Source of the DNA: Oribacterium sp. UBA3737 | GTDB taxonomy: Bacteria > Bacillota_A > Clostridia > Lachnospirales > Lachnospiraceae | Reading direction: 5' to 3' | Length of the DNA: 32,956 bases | Assembly (NCBI GenBank): GCA_002371295.1 | Contig: DFGZ01000358.1 | Coordinates: 1,197 to 34,152, forward strand | In this document: piece after piece, positions 7,526-15,480 of the stretch | Layout: the number at the start of each line of letters is the position of its first letter | Position numbering within the stretch: position 1 is the first letter of the stretch | Position numbers and translations under genes: made by a program | Notes under the pieces: model-generated | Databases searched by the model: none | Told to the model about the DNA's origin: nothing | Seen by the model: only the letters and a program-made list of their open reading frames with translations

Positions 7526-8119
7526 TCAGATTTCTTTATTTCCAGAAATGTGATTTATGACCTCTCCTGCCAGATATCCGCATATAGCTCCTGACAATGC
7601 TGCTACAAAAAGATATACGGTAAGCACCGGTGCCGGGAGATGAAAGACCATTATATCCGCAAATACAGCAGCTGACAGTGAAGATGCTATATTTGCAAGA
7701 AAGGCTTTTACTCTCATGCCGGAGGCTGTGTTAAAGGGGAGCAACATCATGAGGTCTATGGCGACGCCCGGAAGGAAATAAGCCATAGGGATAAGGACTC
7801 CCATGCTTCCTACAGAGCCCATCATAAGTGCACTGATTCCCTGAAGAAGTCCCATGATTCCCGCATTCCATCTGCCCTTTGTGAGACCGGCGCCGATGAC
7901 CAGGAACATCAGTGACAGAGCCGTGGAAATGCCTCCGGGGATATGAAGAAAGTCCGTTACCATATTGGCTGTGGGATTGATGGCTTTTTTTGCCAGAACT
8001 CCGGCAACACATAAAACAAGCATAAATATGCAGTCACAGGCTATGGGCTTTATACCATGGAAAAGGTCATAGAGGATCACCGCTTTTTCTTTTTTTTGAT
8101 GTATGATTTTTTCTTTCAT
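7526..8119 (-). CDS. ECF-transporter-like substrate-binding (S) membrane component
   Basis: 197 residues, about 5-6 hydrophobic segments, with P-G-G-I-S-T-A-L-S-L-M-F-L and K-G-R-W-N-A-G-I-M-G-L-L-Q-G typical of S-component families for thiamin precursors and similar vitamins. S components give specificity to energy-coupling-factor ABC importers and share an ATPase/EcfT module encoded elsewhere; none is in the window. The start ATG 8119 lies 3 nt after the fdhA stop, and its AGGAG ribosome binding site is inside the last fdhA codons, so it belongs to the fdh operon. Its place between fdhA and mobA suggests a ligand linked to the molybdoenzyme (cofactor precursor or metal), but this is inference. 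Confidence 0.7.
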   Translation of the reverse strand: MKEKIIHQKKEKAVILYDLFHGIKPIACDCIFMLVLCVAGVLAKKAINPTANMVTDFLHIPGGISTALSLMFLVIGAGLTKGRWNAGIMGLLQGISALMMGSVGSMGVLIPMAYFLPGVAIDLMMLLPFNTASGMRVKAFLANIASSLSAAVFADIMVFHLPAPVLTVYLFVAALSGAICGYLAGEVINHISGNKEI

Positions 8120-8122
8120 AAG

Positions 8123-10843
8123 TTAATCTCCTGCCTCCTTGTGTTTATTTGGAACAAGCTGTACTGCGCAAACCTTATATTCGGGTATTCTTGCGAATTC
8201 GTCAAGTGCAGCATTTGTCAGTATATTTACCGGAGAGTCCGGAAAATGGAAAGGCATCCAGGTCTCGCCTTCCGAAACTTTTCTTCCCACATGTGCGGTA
8301 GCACTTATTTCACCTCTTCTGCTCCTGACGGTTATCCTTTCACCCTTACTGATTCCCAGTCTTTCGGCATCCCTGAAGTTTATTTCTATGAAGCCTTCTC
8401 CGGAAATATCCGTAAGACCGGGGGTCCTTTTGGTCATGGCAGCAGCATTGTAATGATAAAGTATGCGGCCTGTGCTTAAAATGAATGGATATTCCTCATC
8501 GGGAAGTTCCCGTGATTCCTTGAATTCCGCAGGATAAAGCAGGGCCTTTCCTCTTGCGGGATGAACTCTGTGCATGATGGGAGTTCCCGGGTGATCCTTG
8601 TCCGGACATGGCCACTGGAGACTTTCACCACTGTCCAGTCTTTCGTGGGAAATACCATGGAAGCTGGGAGTCAGTGAGGCTATTTCATCCATTATTTCTT
8701 TGGGGGTAAGGTAAGGCTGCTTATACCCCATGGCATTCATAAGGTCGATAAGGATGTCAGTGTCAGGGCGCATATCACCCTCGAGAGTCACGGCTTTTCT
8801 TATTCTCTGTACCCGGCGTTCCGTGTTCGTAAAGGTTCCTTCCTTCTCTGCATAACTTATTCCCGGAAGTATCACATCTGCGTACTCTGCTGTCTTTGTC
8901 ATGAAAAGGTCCTGTACCACGAGGAAATCAAGACTTTCAAGGGCTTTTTCAATATGGTGGGTGTCCGGATCCGAAACCACGGGATCCTCTCCGCAGATAT
9001 ACAGCCCCTTAATCTTCCCTTCGATGGCAGCAGGAAAGACATCCGTAGCCTTAAGCCCCGGAACAGGATTCAGGCTCACGCCCCAGGCATGCTCAAATTT
9101 TTTCCGGACGTCTTCATTATCAACCTTCTGATAACCGGGATAGTCTGTGGGCATGGCGCCCATATCACAGGCGCCCTGAACATTGTTCTGCCCCCTCAGA
9201 GGATTTATGCCGCATCCGCTCCGTCCTATCTTTCCCGTGATGACAGCCATATCGGACATGCTCATAACCCCTTCTGTACCGGTGGAGTGTTCAGTTACTC
9301 CGAGGCAGTAGATGATAGGTGCTTTTTTTGCGGTGGCATACATTCTGGCGGCTTCCACAAGCTTATCCGGATCTATATGACAGATACCGGCAACCTTTTC
9401 CGGTGTGTACTTTTCCACAAGTTCCTTAAGCTGAGAAAAGCCCTCCACATGCTCGTTTATGTAGTCGTGGTCTATAAGGTCTTCCTTTATCATCACATGC
9501 ATCATCCCATTGGCAAAGGCAACATTTGTGCCGGGGCGGAGCTTCAGATGTATATCCGCAAGGGAAGAAAGACCGATATCCCTTGGGTCAACAACTATAA
9601 GCCTGGTTCCGTTCTTAACAGCTTTCCGTATCTGCATACCTACTACAGGATGTGCCTCTTCAGGGTTTGAACCCACAAGGAGGATGCAGTCAACATCTGT
9701 GGTGATATCCCCGATGGGATTTGTCATGGCTCCGGAACCAAGTGTTCTGGCGAGACCTGTGACTGAGGCAGAATGGCAGACTCTGGCGCAGTTATCTGTG
9801 TTATTGGTGCCGAAACAGGTACGGACCATCTTTTGTACCATGTAAATGTCTTCATTTGCGGATCTTGAGCAGGCAAAGCCGGCAAGGGATTCGCTTCCAA
9901 AACGTTCCTTTATGGACATGAATCTTTCAGCCACATAGGAAATGGCCTTTTCCCAGGAGACCTCTGTAAAGGCTCCCGTTTCCGGGTTCTTTATAAGAGG
10001 CGTTTTTAGTCTGTCTTTTGAATGGACAAAATCAATGCTGCCGCTTCTGCCCTTTACACAGAGCTTTTTATGATTTGAGGGGCCGTCTGCGGCTTCCACG
10101 TTTACGATCTTTCCGTCCTTTACAATGAGATATAACTGACAGCCTGTGGCACAGTGGGGACAGGTGGAAAGAACCTTACTGACCTCCCAGTTCCGGTAAG
10201 ACTTTTCCTTATTCAGTGTAAGAGCGCCGGTAGGACATACACTCACACAATTTCCGCAGGATTCACAGCCGGATTCCTTATAAGCTTCTCCGAAGGGAGC
10301 ATTAACGATATGAAAGCTTCCCAGCCTGTCGCTTTTCAGAGTTCCGTTGCAGGCGATCTGATGGCAGGCGCTGATACATCTCTGGCAGTGGATACACTTT
10401 TTCGGATCATAGCTTATGAAGGGATGGTCATGGAGTACCGGAAGCTTTTGATCCATCTCAGTCCTTGTGCCAGGTAAAAGACCGTTTGTCACCTCATACC
10501 GGTTACACAGGGTCTGAAGCTCGCAGGCTCCGTTGGAGGGACAGCTCATACAGTCACTCTTATGATTGGACAGTATCAGTTCCAGCATGGCTTTCCGGTA
10601 GGAGTGTATCTTTTCGGATTCGGTTTTTATGACCATGCCCTCTTTTATTTTGGTTCTGCAGGCGGCAAGCAGCATTTCATAACCCTCGCATTCCACCATG
10701 CACATCCTGCAGGAGCCTATATCACTTACACCTTTAAGGAAACAAAGGGTGGGTATGTAAATTCCGTTGGCACGGGCGATATCAAGTATGGTTGCCCCTT
10801 CATCACATGAGCAGATTTTTTCGTTGATGGTAACAGTGATCAT
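8123..10843 (-). CDS. fdhA: Formate dehydrogenase catalytic subunit, NAD-linked FdsA type, cysteine form
   Basis: 906 residues from ATG 10843; an upstream start would overlap the previous gene by 60 nt, while this one overlaps its stop as ATGA after AAGGAGGT. Order of domains: NuoG-like 2Fe-2S (C34, C45, C48, C62), H94-C98-C101-C107 4Fe-4S, two ferredoxin clusters (C150-C160 and C193-C203), molybdopterin-domain 4Fe-4S (C228, C231, C235, C262), then the bis-MGD catalytic domain with N-C-A-R-V-C-H at 351-357. The catalytic residue is Cys356, codon TGC, not selenocysteine. The C-terminal part is a dinucleotide-binding beta-barrel. It interconverts formate and CO2 in the cytosol and passes electrons to the fusion flavoprotein encoded just upstream. 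Confidence 0.93.
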   Translation of the reverse strand: MITVTINEKICSCDEGATILDIARANGIYIPTLCFLKGVSDIGSCRMCMVECEGYEMLLAACRTKIKEGMVIKTESEKIHSYRKAMLELILSNHKSDCMSCPSNGACELQTLCNRYEVTNGLLPGTRTEMDQKLPVLHDHPFISYDPKKCIHCQRCISACHQIACNGTLKSDRLGSFHIVNAPFGEAYKESGCESCGNCVSVCPTGALTLNKEKSYRNWEVSKVLSTCPHCATGCQLYLIVKDGKIVNVEAADGPSNHKKLCVKGRSGSIDFVHSKDRLKTPLIKNPETGAFTEVSWEKAISYVAERFMSIKERFGSESLAGFACSRSANEDIYMVQKMVRTCFGTNNTDNCARVCHSASVTGLARTLGSGAMTNPIGDITTDVDCILLVGSNPEEAHPVVGMQIRKAVKNGTRLIVVDPRDIGLSSLADIHLKLRPGTNVAFANGMMHVMIKEDLIDHDYINEHVEGFSQLKELVEKYTPEKVAGICHIDPDKLVEAARMYATAKKAPIIYCLGVTEHSTGTEGVMSMSDMAVITGKIGRSGCGINPLRGQNNVQGACDMGAMPTDYPGYQKVDNEDVRKKFEHAWGVSLNPVPGLKATDVFPAAIEGKIKGLYICGEDPVVSDPDTHHIEKALESLDFLVVQDLFMTKTAEYADVILPGISYAEKEGTFTNTERRVQRIRKAVTLEGDMRPDTDILIDLMNAMGYKQPYLTPKEIMDEIASLTPSFHGISHERLDSGESLQWPCPDKDHPGTPIMHRVHPARGKALLYPAEFKESRELPDEEYPFILSTGRILYHYNAAAMTKRTPGLTDISGEGFIEINFRDAERLGISKGERITVRSRRGEISATAHVGRKVSEGETWMPFHFPDSPVNILTNAALDEFARIPEYKVCAVQLVPNKHKEAGD

Positions 10844-12675
10844 TTGTCGCCTCGACCTCCTTCCATTGAACCGCATCCATAATGATCGCAGCGCAGGCAT
10901 CTTCCGGATTCTCTCATGGCCTCTTCATAAGTCATGGGCAGCTCTACGAAATCAAAGTTGGTTCTTCTCTCAAAGGGATCTTTTTCCTCGATTTCCGCTC
11001 TTCCTGTTGGTATACAGGGATTAGGATATGCAGGAGGAATATCTGTCTCAAGAGGAATCTTATGGTGGTATCCCAGATATTCGTCAATGTTTATGGCGGC
11101 GACCTGACCGGCTGCGATAGCTCTTATGGCAGTGGAAGGTCCTGTGACGCAGTCACCTCCGGAAAATACTCCCTCCATGCCGGCTACCCTGCAGGCTTCA
11201 TCAGCCAGTATCCGGCCTCTTTCCACAGGAACACCTTCTTTCGAGAAGGCTTCGCTGTCACTTCTCTGCCCTACTCCGAATATCAGGAGATCACACTTAA
11301 AACGGTAAGGATAGTTACTGGAATGTTCAGTGGTGATGAAGCCGAAATCGTCATAGGTATTGACGATCTCAGGCTGCAGCCACACGGCCTGAACAGCCCC
11401 TGTTTCTTTGTTTGTTTCTATGTGCAGGAAGCTAAGCAGAGTACGGAATCTGACACCCTCCTGCATGGCTGATTCCAGCTCACTCTCAAGTGCCGTGTAG
11501 TCGTCTCTTTTTCTGGTAAAGACATGGACAGTTTCGGCATGGAGTCTCACAACAGTTCTTGCTGCATCCATAGCTACGTTTCCGCCGCCTATTATCACAA
11601 CTTTTTTTCCACTGAGATCAATGGTTTCTCCCGTGGACACCTTCTGAAGAAAATCAGCAGCCGGTATAACTCCCGCCGCATCATGGTTTTCCATGGGCAT
11701 ACGATTGCCAAGCTGTGCTCCTATACCAATGTATACGGCATCATAGTCCTTTTTGATTTCGGAAAATGGTATATCCCTTCCTATCCTGGTGCCTGTGAAG
11801 ACTTCGATATCACCGGCGGAAAGGATTGCTTTTATATCACGGTCCAGAAGCTCCTTGGGAAGTCTGTATTCGGGAATTCCGTATCTGAGCATGCCACCAA
11901 GTTTTTCATGTTCCTCGTAGATCACAGCCTTATGACCCATGAGAGCCAGAAAATATGCAGCAGTAAGCCCTCCGGGACCGCCTCCTATGATGGCTACCTT
12001 CTTTCCGGTACTTACGTTTCTTTTGGGTGTAGGGACGTTGTCTACGGAAACATTATCAACTGCATACTTTTTAAGCCCTCTTATATTTATGGGGGCATCT
12101 ATCAGGGATCTTCTGCATTTATTTTCACAGGGGTGTTCGCAGATGTAGGCACAGGCTGTCGGAAATGGATTTCTGTCCCGTATTACCTTTATGGCGTCTT
12201 CGGGATGTCCCTCTTTTATGTGTGCTATATAGCCCGGCACATCCACATGGGCCGGACAGAGTGTGATACAGGGAATGGTCTGAACTGTATTTTCTATGCA
12301 GCGCTTATTATTTATATGACTTTCGTACTCATCCGGAAAATCCTTCAGGGAGTCAAGTATAAGCTTCGCACCGGAAGCTCCCACAGCACAATCAGATGTC
12401 TCTTCTATCATCCGGCACTTTTTTTCGAGTTCACTGAGGGTATCCTGCGTGGCCTCACCGTTTATGATTCTTTTAAGAAGCCGGTCCACCTCATGGAGAC
12501 CGTCCCTGCAGGGGATACACTTTCCGCAGGACTGATTCATGGAGATATGAAGAAGTGAACGGTACAGGGTAAGCGGGCACATACCCGGTGGATAAGATGT
12601 CATCCTTGAACGGAATTTATGAAGTACCGTATCTATACGTTCATTCATATTTCCTTTTTTGGGAAGCTGTCGCAT
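10840..12675 (-). CDS. NuoF C-terminal/GltD fusion: NAD(P)H oxidoreductase partner of formate dehydrogenase
   Basis: 611 residues. Residues 30-110 are the C-terminal 4Fe-4S domain of NuoF-type subunits: S-C-G-K-C-I-P-C-R-D-G-L (C50, C53, C56) with the fourth ligand C96 in S-D-C-A-V-G. The FMN/NADH-binding half of NuoF is missing. From about 125 the protein is like glutamate-synthase small subunit GltD/NfnB: Cys-rich C-P-A-H-V-D-V-P and C-E-H-P-C-E-N-K-C-R-R (to 188), FAD loop GGGPGG at 231-236, NAD(P) loop GGGNVAMDAAR near 363-373, and a C-terminal C-L-R-C-D-H-Y-G-C. Its stop overlaps the fdhA start, so the two probably form one complex moving electrons between formate and NAD(P)H. Strong AAAGGAGG ribosome binding site; first gene of the operon. 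Confidence 0.9.
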   Translation of the reverse strand: MRQLPKKGNMNERIDTVLHKFRSRMTSYPPGMCPLTLYRSLLHISMNQSCGKCIPCRDGLHEVDRLLKRIINGEATQDTLSELEKKCRMIEETSDCAVGASGAKLILDSLKDFPDEYESHINNKRCIENTVQTIPCITLCPAHVDVPGYIAHIKEGHPEDAIKVIRDRNPFPTACAYICEHPCENKCRRSLIDAPINIRGLKKYAVDNVSVDNVPTPKRNVSTGKKVAIIGGGPGGLTAAYFLALMGHKAVIYEEHEKLGGMLRYGIPEYRLPKELLDRDIKAILSAGDIEVFTGTRIGRDIPFSEIKKDYDAVYIGIGAQLGNRMPMENHDAAGVIPAADFLQKVSTGETIDLSGKKVVIIGGGNVAMDAARTVVRLHAETVHVFTRKRDDYTALESELESAMQEGVRFRTLLSFLHIETNKETGAVQAVWLQPEIVNTYDDFGFITTEHSSNYPYRFKCDLLIFGVGQRSDSEAFSKEGVPVERGRILADEACRVAGMEGVFSGGDCVTGPSTAIRAIAAGQVAAINIDEYLGYHHKIPLETDIPPAYPNPCIPTGRAEIEEKDPFERRTNFDFVELPMTYEEAMRESGRCLRCDHYGCGSMEGGRGDK

Positions 12676-12729
12676 CAGGACCTCCTTTAATTAGGGACGA
12701 TAAGTTCAGTAAAGAGCATAATTAATTTT

Positions 12730-12758
12730 ATTATATGGTAAGGGGGATTTTTTGTCTC
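12730..12758 (-). promoter_or_regulatory. Promoter of the formate dehydrogenase operon
   Basis: On the minus strand GAGACA (12758-12753), 17 nt, TATAAT (12735-12730), about 55 nt before the first start codon. The -10 is perfect and the -35 matches at four of six positions. No clear operator dyad overlaps it. Confidence 0.55.
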
Positions 12759-12854
12759 GTTATTTGTACTTGATATATATTTCAAAATGTATATACTGTG
12801 ACACTTTCTTCCGGTCCCGTATGATATCATAGTCGGAAATCCATAGTGAATTAT

Positions 12855-12906
12855 AAAAGTCCCTGTACCGTACCTGTTTATCACATGGTACCGTACAGGG
12901 ACTTTT
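12855..12906 (-). terminator. Long hairpin terminator below the VOC gene
   Basis: Two 20-nt arms (12855-12874 and 12887-12906) pair with a single mismatch around a 12-nt loop. The arms start in AAAAG and end in CTTTT, so a T-run follows on either strand. It lies downstream of the VOC gene and upstream of the fdh operon, insulating the two. Confidence 0.65.
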
Positions 12907-13036
12907 TGACCACCGGCAGGTGGTATGAAGTTCCTAAGAGCCTCCGTCGGATGGCACAGATCATCAAAGGAAATTGTTGCTTCGCAGCGAAAACCCGGTC
13001 AGTGAAATGTCGATTAAAGCGTTTCACTATGTCAGA
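12907..13036. other. Hairpin-rich spacer after the VOC gene
   Basis: Contains three dyads in 130 nt: ACCACC/GGTGGT with loop GGCA (12909-12924), TTCG/CGAA near 12981-12991, and AGTGAAA/TTTCACT (13001-13007 and 13022-13028). None has a T-run. No open frame of note. Could be a structured 3' end of the VOC transcript. Confidence 0.35.
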
Positions 13037-13417
13037 TTACTCTTTATCCTTCTTTATGTGCTCGGAAATCGTAATCGGGAAGCCTGAAGGAGAAATAAGC
13101 ATAGTTGCTCTTGAAGAGCTTGTATCTGTGACCTTATCTCCGCGGGGATTAACGAAACCCTTTGAAATAAGAAAATCATAAGCCTCCTGGAAATTATCTA
13201 CATTCATACTCATGGATGTAAGGTCTTTTTCCATGTTTTCCGATGCAGCTATATTGATGCGGAAGCCATTGGCATCCTTCATGGAGTAATTTGTAACAGT
13301 ACCGCCTTCGATATCTTTCTTTGTGTGGCGTCTTTCAAAGCCGAGTTCTTCGAAAACTTTCATTACTGCTTCAGGATCCTTGGTTACGATTAATGGGCAA
13401 AAACCTGTGATTTTCAT
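13037..13417 (-). CDS. VOC (glyoxalase/bleomycin resistance/dioxygenase-fold) protein
   Basis: 126 residues, one VOC module: two beta-alpha-beta-beta-beta units with L-I-V-T-K-D-P-E-A-V-M-K-V-F-E-E-L-G-F at the start (about 9-27) and S-P-S-G-F-P-I-T-I-S-E-H near the end, the last strand usually carrying a metal-ligand Glu. The family covers metal-dependent isomerases, dioxygenases and drug-binding proteins, and this length alone does not assign a reaction. Single gene, followed by a strong hairpin terminator. Confidence 0.8.
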   Translation of the reverse strand: MKITGFCPLIVTKDPEAVMKVFEELGFERRHTKKDIEGGTVTNYSMKDANGFRINIAASENMEKDLTSMSMNVDNFQEAYDFLISKGFVNPRGDKVTDTSSSRATMLISPSGFPITISEHIKKDKE

Positions 13418-13752
13418 AGTAATAATACTCCTTCCATATTGGATGATTGATTCTTAGAAAAATTTCGGCGGGTTACGGGAAAGGAATAAGTTAATAACGT
13501 ATTATTTTTATAATGTATTTGTCCGGGCATGTCTTCATGGGAGTGTTCATATTTTCCGCTCAAATAGGTTTATCTTTCTCCGGATAATAAATTTTTTTAA
13601 ATTATGTGTGACCTTCTGTGCTTGAATTCTGTCTGTATAGATAGAGACGAATAAAACAAAGCATCAGGTAAAACTCTTAGTCTGATGCATTACCGGCTTG
13701 GATGATAAGCAGGAAGCCGGAATTATCATTTAAAAATGAAGGAGAATAAATC
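13418..13752. other. Divergent intergenic region with two hairpins before the SIMPL lipoprotein gene
   Basis: A/T-rich DNA between the VOC gene and the SIMPL gene. Two tandem dyads precede the coding start: GCATCAG/CTGATGC (13661-13667 and 13682-13688) and CCGGCTT/AAGCCGG (13693-13699 and 13714-13720). They probably structure the 5' leader. The sequence does not match a riboswitch class I can recognise. No good promoter pair is evident. Confidence 0.4.
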
Positions 13753-14535
13753 ATGAGAAAGAACAGAAAATCAGTTGTCATTGCAGGACTTACAGCAGCA
13801 ACCATCATCACAGCGTCTATGCTTTCAGGCTGCGGAACCACTTCGGTGCCTGCCGGTGCCATACAGACAGAAGGTACTGTGGAGGTGTCCTCTTCCACTA
13901 AGTCCGACAGCACTGTAATGGTTTCTTCCATAGGTAAGATCACGGTCATTCCTGATATGGCTGAGCTCACCTTCGGAGTCGATACGGAAGATACAGATGT
14001 AGAATATGCTCAGGAAAAGAACATCAGGGAAACAGAAAAGGTTATTGAAAAATTAAAGGATCTGGGTGTTGATGAGAAAAGCATAAAGACTTCCGGCTAC
14101 GATATTTACACACAGTACGATTATGACGATGACGGTGAAAGCAGGGTTTCAGGATATACAGTCAGCACCATGCTTACAGTAAGCGATATCAAGGTTGAGG
14201 ATGCAGGACACATCATCTCCCAGTGTGTCAAAGCAGGAATAAACAGCATGAACGGAATAAGCTATTCCTGCTCCGGTTATGATGAAGCCTATAAAGAAGC
14301 ATTGGCAAAAGCAGTAAAGGGTGCATCCGAAAAGGCTGAAGTTCTGGCTGAAGCTTCAGGAAAGAAGCTCGGTGATGTGGTTACCATCGTTGAGGGATAT
14401 CAGAACACCGATCTTGAGTATCGTTATTTAGATGCAGAGGCTTTAAAGAATTCCAATGAGGCTGCGGATGCAGTTATCATGCCGGGAGAATCCGATATTG
14501 AAGCGGACATCACAGTGACCTACGGAATGAACTGA
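13753..14535 (+). CDS. SIMPL/YggE-domain (DUF541) lipoprotein
   Basis: 260 residues. A signal peptide ends in a lipobox (M-L-S-G-C, Cys25), followed by a Ser/Thr-rich linker to about 52. The SIMPL domain follows: V-S-S-I-G-K-I-T-V-I-P-D-M-A-E-L-T-F-G-V (the G-x-G/x-V-x-x-x-P-D start of the family), a helix with L-K-D-L-G-V-D-E-K-S-I-K-T-S-G-Y, and a long C-terminal helix rich in Ala/Lys with A-S-G-K-K-L-G-D-V. Family members (YggE, BP26) are periplasmic or surface proteins linked to oxidative stress and oligomeric channel-like rings; the exact role is unsettled. Start ATG 13753, AAGGAG 9 nt upstream. Confidence 0.88.
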   Translation: MRKNRKSVVIAGLTAATIITASMLSGCGTTSVPAGAIQTEGTVEVSSSTKSDSTVMVSSIGKITVIPDMAELTFGVDTEDTDVEYAQEKNIRETEKVIEKLKDLGVDEKSIKTSGYDIYTQYDYDDDGESRVSGYTVSTMLTVSDIKVEDAGHIISQCVKAGINSMNGISYSCSGYDEAYKEALAKAVKGASEKAEVLAEASGKKLGDVVTIVEGYQNTDLEYRYLDAEALKNSNEAADAVIMPGESDIEADITVTYGMN

Positions 14536-14553
14536 TAAAGAAAAAAATTGTGC

Positions 14554-14579
14554 AGTCTCCGGCCCGGGGTCCGGAGACT
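14554..14579 (-). terminator. Terminator between convergent SIMPL and nucleotidase genes
   Basis: AGTCTCCGG (14554-14562) pairs perfectly with CCGGAGACT (14571-14579). On the minus strand the stem is followed within a few bases by seven T, so it ends the nucleotidase transcript; on the plus strand there is no T-run. Confidence 0.75.
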
Positions 14580-14602
14580 CACTTACTAAACAGAGTTAAA
14601 CA

Positions 14603-15205
14603 TTATGCGTTTTTAATCAATGTACTGATGGTCTTCCAGTCAGTGCAGCGGTGATAATTCTTTCCGGGAAGCTCTGAATCATGGTTCCATGGGCGATCGA
14701 ATACCATAACCCTGAGTTCCGGCAGATGATCAAAAAATTTAAAAGCCTTAGGTGAATCTTCGATGGCATAATCGAAATGCATCTTATAGTAATCCTCTAG
14801 CTCCAGGCTGAAATTACTGTTCTTTATAAAACTGTCACGGCCATACTTGTTAAGGCAGTACAGCCTGACTCGATCAAGATTATGTCTGTCCAGCCATGTG
14901 CGTGAAGCTTCATAAGCACTGGCGGGTCTTCCGGTTATTATGGATACCTCGTGACCTTCATCAATTAAGCTGTTGATGGTCTCCGACGCACCGGGGGTCT
15001 CTTCATAAGACAAAAGGATCTCGGGCTTGTGGGCCTCGATCATCATGTACTCGTACTGGTCTTTTTCCAGTGAGAAGGACTTTTGAAGATCAAAGTATTT
15101 GATGTCTTCGTATGGGACATCTTTATCGAAAAGCTCTTTCACAAAGCCGGAAAAATGTCTCGCTGTTTCGCAGAGACAGTCATCAAAATCTACGTATATT
15201 TTCAT
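14603..15205 (-). CDS. 5'-nucleotidase (NT5C-type) HAD-superfamily hydrolase
   Basis: 200 residues from ATG 15205, which has GGAG about 6 nt upstream; a TTG four codons earlier overlaps that site. HAD motif I is I-Y-V-D-F-D-D-C-L-C-E-T (about 3-14), motif II is I-I-T-G-R-P (near 90), and motif III/IV is Y-A-I-E-D-S-P-K-A (about 147-155). The layout fits the deoxyribonucleotidase-like family (PF06941), which dephosphorylates nucleoside monophosphates or related small phosphates. Single gene with its own terminator. Confidence 0.82.
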   Translation of the reverse strand: MKIYVDFDDCLCETARHFSGFVKELFDKDVPYEDIKYFDLQKSFSLEKDQYEYMMIEAHKPEILLSYEETPGASETINSLIDEGHEVSIITGRPASAYEASRTWLDRHNLDRVRLYCLNKYGRDSFIKNSNFSLELEDYYKMHFDYAIEDSPKAFKFFDHLPELRVMVFDRPWNHDSELPGKNYHRCTDWKTISTLIKNA

Positions 15206-15323
15206 ATCAATCTCCAATCCGTCGACTCCGTATATGGGTATATATCGGGATTTTCATTATACAATTCAGTGGATATGTTTGTCATCCGCTGATATGGTCA
15301 TGAAAATAAAAATAATTTTCATG

Positions 15324-15352
15324 TTGACTGATTGTATAAAAATCGATACAAT
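15324..15352 (+). promoter_or_regulatory. Promoter with internal dyad for small RNA copy A
   Basis: TTGACT (15324-15329), 17 nt, TACAAT (15347-15352). A 7-bp inverted repeat ATTGTAT/ATACAAT (15331-15337 and 15346-15352) fills the spacer and covers the -10, as an operator would. All of this is identical in copy B. Confidence 0.75.
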
Positions 15353-15358
15353 AAAAAC

Positions 15359-15466
15359 AAGTTAAAGAGATGTGGCGAGTGCTTCACAGATCTGAAACGA
15401 TTCGTGATTGAAAAAGAACGGTAGATGACATGGCGGGTGCTTCATGGATTCGAGGTTCTTTTTTTG
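15359..15466 (+). ncRNA. Candidate small RNA, copy A
   Basis: Predicted transcript of about 108 nt. Two stem-loops share one plan: GA, 4-bp stem, loop GCGRGUGCUU, stem partner, GA. The stems are UGUG/CACA and CAUG/CAUG, so the pairing is kept although the bases differ, and the flanking GA steps can form tandem sheared G-A pairs. The second stem-loop is the apex of an intrinsic terminator whose base is AAGAAC/GUUCUU followed by a run of U. A single-stranded linker of about 20 nt joins them. No start codon with a ribosome binding site is seen. I do not recognise the class. The lipoprotein gene starts 180 nt downstream. Confidence 0.7.
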
Positions 15467-15480
15467 TTATAGAATGATGC

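Larger units (their letters stand above)
15303..15466 (+). repeat. 164-nt duplicated unit, copy A (second copy at 29381-29545)
   Basis: About 97% identical to 29381-29545: five substitutions and a T-run length difference. The repeat begins at an A/T-rich dyad (AAAAT/ATTTT), covers the whole promoter of the small RNA, and ends exactly in its terminator T-run, so the duplicated unit is one complete transcription unit. No coding capacity, no transposase, no clear target-site duplication. Confidence 0.9.

Noticed and set aside
8954..9670. Long plus-strand open frames opposite fdhA and the fusion gene (also 11524-12558)
   Set aside because: They lack ribosome binding sites and family signatures and lie wholly opposite well-supported genes; they are shadow frames.
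9776..9778. Possible selenocysteine at the formate dehydrogenase active site
   Set aside because: The codon at residue 356 reads TGC on the coding strand, so it is cysteine; there is no in-frame TGA in the gene.
12907..13036. Another copy of the multi-hairpin element of 15481-15588
   Set aside because: Both regions are hairpin-rich, but stems, loops and order differ and no shared segment longer than about 10 nt was seen.
13661..13720. c-di-GMP or other riboswitch before the SIMPL gene
   Set aside because: Two plain hairpins are present but none of the conserved riboswitch core sequences I know.
15303..15466. Miniature transposon (MITE)
   Set aside because: Ends coincide with promoter and terminator rather than with terminal inverted repeats of a transposase, and no target-site duplication is visible; it remains an alternative but is not supported.
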